Shown in pieces: positions 57,171 to 64,000 of a stretch of DNA of 64,000 nt; position 1 is the first letter of the stretch; every line of letters starts with the position of its first letter. The translations under genes and the position numbers were made by a program. The stretch lies in the NCBI GenBank assembly GCA_949775045.1, contig OX459098.1, positions 16,105,207 through 16,169,206 of the forward strand, given 5' to 3'. The notes under the pieces are model-generated. The model made no database searches. It was not told the DNA's origin and was given only the letters and a program-made list of their open reading frames with translations. Source of the stretch: Metridium senile. Taxonomy: Eukaryota > Cnidaria > Anthozoa > Actiniaria > Metridiidae.

Positions 57171-59027
57171 ATGGGATGTAGAATGGATTTGAATGTTAAT
57201 TTAATTTCGCTCAATGTCCGAGGTATGCGAGATTTTAAGAAAAATAAAAAAATGTTGAATTGGCTTGTAAAACACGGAGGAAAAGTAGGAATCTCACTAT
57301 TACAAGAAACACATAGTACACAGGATATAGAAGAAAAATGGAAACAGCGCTTTAGGGGAAATATTATTTATTCACACGGATCCACAAATAGCCGAGGAGT
57401 AGCCATACTGTTAGGAGAAAAACTGGATCATAAAGTAATATCTAAATCAACAGACGAGGAGGGGAGATTAATAATATTGTTATGCGAGATTCAAGGGAAA
57501 AACTGCTTGTTGATAAATTCATACTTTCCAAATGACGAAACCAACCAAATCAAATTTCTTAAAACGGTCCTTAAAAAAATCGAGGATATCAATATGCCAA
57601 TAGATACGTCCATTATTTGGGGGGGAGACTTTAATTTTATACAAAATATAGACATGGAAGCGGCTGGTGGAAACCCAAAACTAAAAATTGGATCAATTGA
57701 ACAATTACAAGTTTTACAACAAGAATTGGACTTATGCGATATTTGGCGGATAAGAAACCCCGAATCAAAACGGTTCACGTGGAGCGGATATGCTCAAGGA
57801 AAACTATCAAATAATAGTCAAAGATTATTTCGTCGTTTAGACTATTTTTATATATCAGATTCAATTCAACCTTCAGTTCATGACATAGATATAATACCAG
57901 CTCCAGCCACAGATCACTCCGCATTACTATTAAGTTTGAAGTCTTTACAGAAATACGCTCAAGGTCCATCTTTTTGGAAAATGAATAATTCCTTACTCCA
58001 AGACAAAAATTACATTCAAATGATTAAAAGATTAATAGAGGATAAGAAAAATGATTTCAAAGAAAATAGTATTAATAACTCTCATTCAAAATGGGAACTT
58101 ATGAAATATGAAATTAGAAAAGAATCGATATCCTTCGCAAAAGCAAAGGCTAGAAAAAATAGGAACAGATATAAGGAACTTGAAAATGAAATAAAAGAAA
58201 TAGAACAAATTAAGGATTGGCATTCCAGTGTCATGTTACTAAAAAATTATGAAAAATTAAAGCAAGAGTTGAACTTGCTTAGTGATCATATAGCAAAGGG
58301 TTTAATAATGAGAGCTAAGGTAACATGGTTTGAATACGGTGAAAAAAGCAATAAATATTTTTTGACATTAGAGAAAAGACGGAAAACAAAAACACACGTG
58401 AGAAAGATCTTAGAAGATCAAGAAGAAATTATAGAACCATCTGCCGTATTAAAGAAACTTGAAAACTTCTATAGTAATACTTATTCTTCAAAAAATAATA
58501 CGTCTGTTGAAGAGATTTTACAGTTTTTGAAAGATATTGATACACCAAAGTTGGAAGAGGAAGAAAAAAGCCATTGTGGGGGGCCACTAACAAATAAAGA
58601 ATGTTATGACAGTCTAAAAGAAATGGGTAATAACAAAACTCCTGGAATGGACGGATTAAGTAAGGAATTCTACCTAGCCTTCTGGAATGATTTAGGTCAA
58701 ATGCTTGTTGATTGTTTGAATTATAGTTATGAAATAGGATCTTTGTCAACTACTCAAAATCAAGTTTGTGTTATGTTATTAGAAAAACCTGAAAAAGACG
58801 TAAGGTTCATTGAAAACTGGCGCCCAATAAGTTTGATAAACGTAGATGTAAAGATTTGTAGTAAAGCCCTTTGTAATAGAATAGTTAATTTTTTACCCTC
58901 CTTAATTCATCCTAATCAATCAGCGTTTGTAAAAGGAAGACATATAGATGATCCCATAAGGTTTATATCAGATTTGTTTGATTATTCTGAAAATGCAGTT
59001 AATCGATCATATACATTCTATTTGTAG
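57171..59027 (+). pseudogene. LINE ORF2, endonuclease and first half of RT (frameshifted)
   Basis: 618 codons from ATG (57171; a second ATG at 57183 gives MDLNVNLISLNVRGMRD). APE-type endonuclease residues are all visible: SLNVRGM, LLQETHS, WGGDFNF, FTWSG, RLDYFYIS and the catalytic ATDHSALLL. RT motifs follow: NNKTPGMDGLSKEF, WRPISLINVDVKICSKAL, QSAFVKGRHI. The frame ends in a stop just before the metal-binding DFQKAFDS motif, which continues in another frame from about 59010. Inactive as it stands. Confidence 0.88.
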
Positions 59028-61006
59028 CTGACTTCCAAAAGGCTTTTGACTCGATTGAGCATAACTTTATTTTGGCAGTTTTACAACATTTCGGTTTTGG
59101 TAATGATTTCATTAACTGGATTAGAATTCTATTATTAAACACCAGAAGCTGTATCTTGAATAATGGGTCAGTTTCCGATTTTTTTGATATAAAAAGGGGT
59201 ACAAAGCAGGGAGATCCAATTTCTCCGTACCTGTTTATATTGACCATTGAAATAATGGCTCAACTAATCCGTGACAACGAGGAGATAAAAGGAATACAAA
59301 TTAATAAGGAAATGGAACAGACTAAACTAGTTCTATTTGCAGATGATGCAACTTTTTGTTTAAGGGATACGAATTCCCTTAAAGAAATTTTAAAATGTCT
59401 CGATAATTTTAAGACCTTTTCTTCGCTTCAGCTTAATACGACAAAATCTGAAATTGGTTGGATTGGATTAAAAGATAAAGTTCTAACTCAGCATGAAGTA
59501 AGATCAATTAAAAAAATAGATTTCCATACTGATGGTGTGAAAATTTTAGGAATTTTTTTTTCTCATAATAAAATACTCATGCAAAATAACAACTTCTCTA
59601 GACAGTTTGAAAAGTTTAAGTCTATACTATCAATATGGAAAACAAGAAATTTAACAATTTATGGAAAAGTACATATTATCCGATCCTTAGCAATATCACA
59701 ATTGTTATACATATCTTCAAAACTCCCTATTCATCGTGCATTTATTGCAAAAGTACAAAAAGAAATTATCGATTTCATATGGTATGGAAGGAAACCCAAA
59801 ATTAAATACCGAACTTTAATAGGAGATATACGAGAAGGCGGAATAAGGCTCCCTGACCTCGAAACAATGATAGAAACAAGTCGAGTTAAATGGGCGTTAA
59901 AACTTCTGGATTGCAAAAATACGGTTTTTTGGAAATGCTTTGCGCAGAAAGTTTTTGAACCATATGGTGGGTTTGGAGTTATAGGAGAAAATTTAGACCA
60001 TGCTCTTATCAATGATATACCTGAGTTTTATAAAGAAATTCTTTATAGCTGGAGTAAAGTAAGCAAATGTTATGTCGAAAAACCAGAGGAAATTATTTGT
60101 CAACCGATTTGGCTAAATAGGTTTATTAACCTAGATCTTTATCATTTTGATATCAAAAAGTTTGTAAAGAAGGAGATAATAATAATTAAGGACATTTGGG
60201 ATTGCACAGACGGGCCGAATTGGAACTCGGTTAAAGCCAAAGGAAAGTGGTGTGATTCCGACTATTTTACATGGAGAGGTATTATATCAGCTCTACCAGA
60301 TAACTGGAAAACAATTCTAAAAAATGCTCAAAAAGAGAAACCCGTACTCTGTCCTAACGAGGCTGGCAAAGGTTTGAATATCTCTAACACTTATGTTCCT
60401 CTTTCTAAAGTGAAAACTAGAATGGTTTATTGGAAATTGATCGAAAATAAATTAACCAAACCGACAGCACAAAAACACATAGCTAATAAATTAAATAACC
60501 CAGACATTGAGTGGTCAGAAGTTTACAAAAAAATGTATCATGTTACTAATGACACTAAGTTACGAGCTTTGCAATATAAAATTTTAAATAATTCCCTCTT
60601 TCTGAATAAAGACCTTTTTAGATTTAAACTAATTGATTCACCGAGTTGTACTTTTTGTAAATCTTCCATTGAAACAATGGAACATCTTTTTATTGATTGT
60701 TATTTAGCAAAGAATTATTTTATTGAAATAAGAAACTGGTTACATACGGGGAATATAAACCTACCAAAATTAAATATAAGTAATATTATCTTAGGAGGAG
60801 TTAACGATAAAATGGAAGAATTTCTATTTTTGTTATATAAATTCACAATAGTTAACTGTAGAACCAGAGGAATGGTTCCCAATATAGCAAATTTCAAATC
60901 AAAATTGCAAGAATACGAAAATATCGAATACGAAATTGCAAAAAGTCATGGAAAAATAGATATACATCTAAAAAAGTACAATAAATTGAAAAAACTATTG
61001 CCTTAG
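59010..61006 (+). pseudogene. LINE ORF2, second half of RT and C-terminal domain
   Basis: Continues ORF2 after the frameshift. VADFQKAFDSIEH lies just before 59072, then GTKQGDPISPYLFILTIEIM, the FADD catalytic motif (LFADDATFCL), the thumb, and a C-terminal CTFC...H...C zinc-knuckle-like segment (CTFCKSSIETMEHLFIDC). Stop at 61006. The frame is otherwise intact, so the copy is young. Confidence 0.88.
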
Positions 61007-61323
61007 ATAGAACAAGTCCTATGTAGCAGACGTAGAATTGTGTTGTAGTTGTGTTATATGTATGTTAATTAAATGCCATTAGTATAGTAATATATAGTTG
61101 TTGAGTGATTGTGTTTGTTTGTGTGTATATATATATAGTTAATTATAAACTTATTTCATTGAAACTTCAATTATTGTAAAAACTTTTATCTTCTCGTGAG
61201 TCACAATTATTGTGGCTCTCTTTACTTGTAAATATTTTTTGTGTGTGTCTTCTAGTGTGTCACATTTATTGCGACACACTTTAAGTGTAAATTTTGTGTG
61301 TGTCGTTAATTAAAATAAAATTT

Positions 61324-61358
<35 letters not shown>

Positions 61359-61907
61359 AGGCAGAATTGAAAAAAAAAAAGACAAAATGAATTCAATCTT
61401 ACTTTCTCCTCATCCTTTTGGCAGAAATTTTCCGTAGAATTGTATGCTGGTATACAAATGCCTAAATAGTCTAGCCCGGGCATAAACCTATTAAATGAGT
61501 TCGGGTTTTCTAGTCAATTCCATTATTACAATACTAGAAGCAAAGACCTGCAGCTTCGCTTACCGTTAGCAAGAACTGCTAAGTACCAATCTTCGCAAAA
61601 TTTTGAATCTTCGTTTCGCTACAACGGGGCAAAAACATGGAATTCCCTACCTGCCAATATCAGTAATATCTCAGCTTTGATGCCTTTTAAACAGGCACTT
61701 ACTGAGTCCTTTTTTCGTAACTAAACACAGTTCTTATATTTTCATTAGTATATATTAATTTATCTATATACATTCATAATCATTTATAGTTATAGTTATA
61801 TCTTATGTATGTAAACGCAATGTGATGTATGTTTTGTGCAGAAGAGCCCCACTTAAACCAGCTATGTTGAACTGCAGGCATTTTAATTTCTGCTTAAACA
61901 TTTATCA

Positions 61908-62172
<265 letters not shown>

Positions 62173-62536
62173 ATGTACAACATGGGATGTAAACGTTAAA
62201 TCATTTTAGTTTGTAAATGTTTCGAATGAGAAAGGCTGTTTTTATCAGAAAAAGAAAAGAAAAAATTAAAAAAAAGAAAAAACTCACGCGCTCTCCGTTC
62301 CCCACACCCAGCTCGTCCGAAGGGAGGAGAGAACCAGCCCCTAAGCTATAAATGGTAATTCCTATACGTAGACTAACTAAGCGTCACTCGATTTATACAA
62401 TTGAAAAATCCTAGTCTTTCAGGGCAGGTTTATTGTTATGCTAATCTTATTGTTCTATTCCCAGTGGGGAGTAGGATCAACTCGCGCATTCAATGTGATA
62501 TCGCATTGCAAGCGAGTTTCATCCAAGACAACCCAC

Positions 62537-64000
62537 ACGTTGTAGGGGGTGCTTGTTTTATGCTTCGGATGGCACGTATGCATGTATCACATTGTATCAC
62601 TCAATGATACTTCGACTTGTTGATTATTGCTCTTGCGTTTGAAATGCATGGATGCAGTATCAACACTAGGAAAGAGTACCTAGACAGGTTACAGAGGCGC
62701 GCTGCTGCAATCATTGAAGTATAGTACATCGTCAAAGGTCAAAGATAAGTCCAAAACCAATATTAGTAAAATTCAAGAGTTATGATGACAAAAAGAGTCT
62801 TTACGAAGCAAGGTGGAAATTGAGAAACTACGAGGGAAGTAGAGGAAAAATCAACGGAGCAAAACAAATCTACATTAATGAGCATTTGACCCAAGAAAGA
62901 AAGAAACTATTTGCCGAAGTAAGGAAAAGAGCTAAACAATACAAGTGGTCAAAGGTGGCAACGAAAGATGGAAAAATATTTGTTAAAATGGAAAAAGGAG
63001 GCAAATCCTACATGATCTCAAGACAAGCTGATTTGGAAAGACTCTTTGTCACATGAATAATATTGACAGATAAGTGCATGATAAATTTAATGAACGGTGA
63101 TATTTAATCTAGAGCTGAACTATCTTTTTACTGTTTATTTTACTGTTCTTTTTTCTCTTCGACAAAATGTTATATCTTCTCATGCAAATATTATAATATT
63201 TTTGAAAAATCAATATGCAGGATCAAACCTGGAATTTAGTTGTTTAGTCCCAATGGCATCATCACATGTATTGTTCATTAACTATACATTCGTTAAGCGT
63301 TTTGTTCACTTTGTGTGTGCATATAGTGGGTATTGTTTTCGACTTTCTTTATGTCCAGAGAATATGGGCGTTATTATCAATACTCTAATTTATGTGCGTT
63401 CTATTGTTGTTACTGTTTTATGTTTTACTGTTGAATGTTTTGTTGTTGTAAGGGCTTGTGGTATCAATAGGCAATTAGCTTTATGGGATGTAGAATGGAT
63501 TTGAATGTTAATTTAATTTCGCTCAATGTCCGAGGTATGCGAGATTTTAAGAAAAATAAAAAAATGTTGAATTGGCTTGTAAAACACGGAGGAAAAGTAG
63601 GAATCTCACTATTACAAGAAACACATAGTACACAGGATATAGAAGAAAAATGGAAACAGCGCTTTAGGGGAAATATTATTTATTCACACGGATCCACAAA
63701 TAGCCGAGGAGTAGCCATACTGTTAGGAGAAAAACTGGATCATAAAGTAATATCTAAATCAACAGACGAGGAGGGGAGATTAATAATATTGTTATGCGAG
63801 ATTCAAGGGAAAAACTGCTTGTTGATAAATTCATACTTTCCAAATGACGAAACCAACCAAATCAAATTTCTTAAAACGGTCCTTAAAAAAATCGAGGATA
63901 TCAATATGCCAATAGATACGTCCATTATTTGGGGGGGAGACTTTAATTTTATACAAAATATAGACATGGAAGCGGCTGGTGGAAACCCAAAACTAAAAAT
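62537..64000 (+). mobile_element. start of next satellite unit with second LINE copy (cut by window edge)
   Basis: 62537-62718 repeats 56225-56406 and 62719-64000 repeats the first 1,282 bases of the LINE, all at an offset of 6,312. The ORF1 fragment, the inter-ORF region and the start of ORF2 (from 63483) give the same translations. The junction with the satellite is at the same base. Confidence 0.92.

Larger units (their letters stand above)
56407..61356 (+). mobile_element. L1-like non-LTR retrotransposon, 5'-truncated
   Basis: About 4.95 kb. It begins inside ORF1 (the C-terminal part of an L1-type RNA-binding protein) and has a full ORF2 with AP endonuclease and reverse transcriptase split by one frameshift. 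It ends in a poly(A) run at 61330-61355. The pre-insertion site is readable from units A and B. Only GAAG (4 bp) is duplicated at the junctions. Endonuclease and RT motifs plus the C-terminal CX2C...H...C point to the L1/Tx1 group. Confidence 0.9.

Noticed and set aside
56785..57192. 135-codon frame between LINE ORF1 and ORF2
   Set aside because: Starts at a non-ATG codon, is cysteine- and phenylalanine-rich without motifs, and overlaps the ORF2 start. Treated as inter-ORF sequence.

Overview
This window is animal nuclear DNA. It is AT-rich, the genes have many GT-AG introns, and the proteins are clear relatives of vertebrate proteins. Retroelements, tRNA-headed SINEs, foldback/MITE elements and satellites are abundant. 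The intron-rich ciliary and Golgi genes together with this repeat load suggest a cnidarian, most likely an anthozoan such as a stony coral. That placement is an inference: nothing in the window fixes the species.

Six protein genes can be assembled exon by exon with matching splice phases. They alternate strictly in strand (- + - + - +), giving three head-to-head pairs. (1) A TRIP11/GMAP-210 golgin (minus, 1-11485, C-terminus off the left edge) diverges from a GT10 alpha-1,3-fucosyltransferase (plus, 11789-12967). (2) A CCDC61/VFL3 centriole protein (minus, 16026-27984) diverges from COA6, a cytochrome c oxidase assembly factor (plus, 28456-29340). (3) DRC7, a dynein regulatory complex subunit (minus, 30335-41187), diverges from DCAF5, a WD40 receptor for CUL4-DDB1 ubiquitin ligase (plus, 41578-50781). 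Start codons within a pair are only 303, 471 and 390 bp apart, so each pair probably shares a promoter. The CCDC61/COA6 promoter has a ZNF143-like site, a CRE and a YY1-like site.

The introns and the two convergent intergenic gaps are packed with short inverted-repeat (foldback or MITE) elements, more than twenty in all. Several exist in two or three copies within the window, and some have visible target-site duplications. Two tRNA-headed SINE families are present. One shares its 3' tail with a LINE fragment in DCAF5.

From 53.0 kb to the right edge there are no host genes. A 4-copy minisatellite of about 175 bp leads into a 1,240-bp tandem satellite. Each satellite unit carries the decayed 3' end of one non-LTR retrotransposon with an (AAAT)n tail. 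A 5'-truncated L1-like LINE of about 4.95 kb sits inside the third unit. The satellite plus LINE is then repeated as a 6,312-bp higher-order unit that runs off the right edge.
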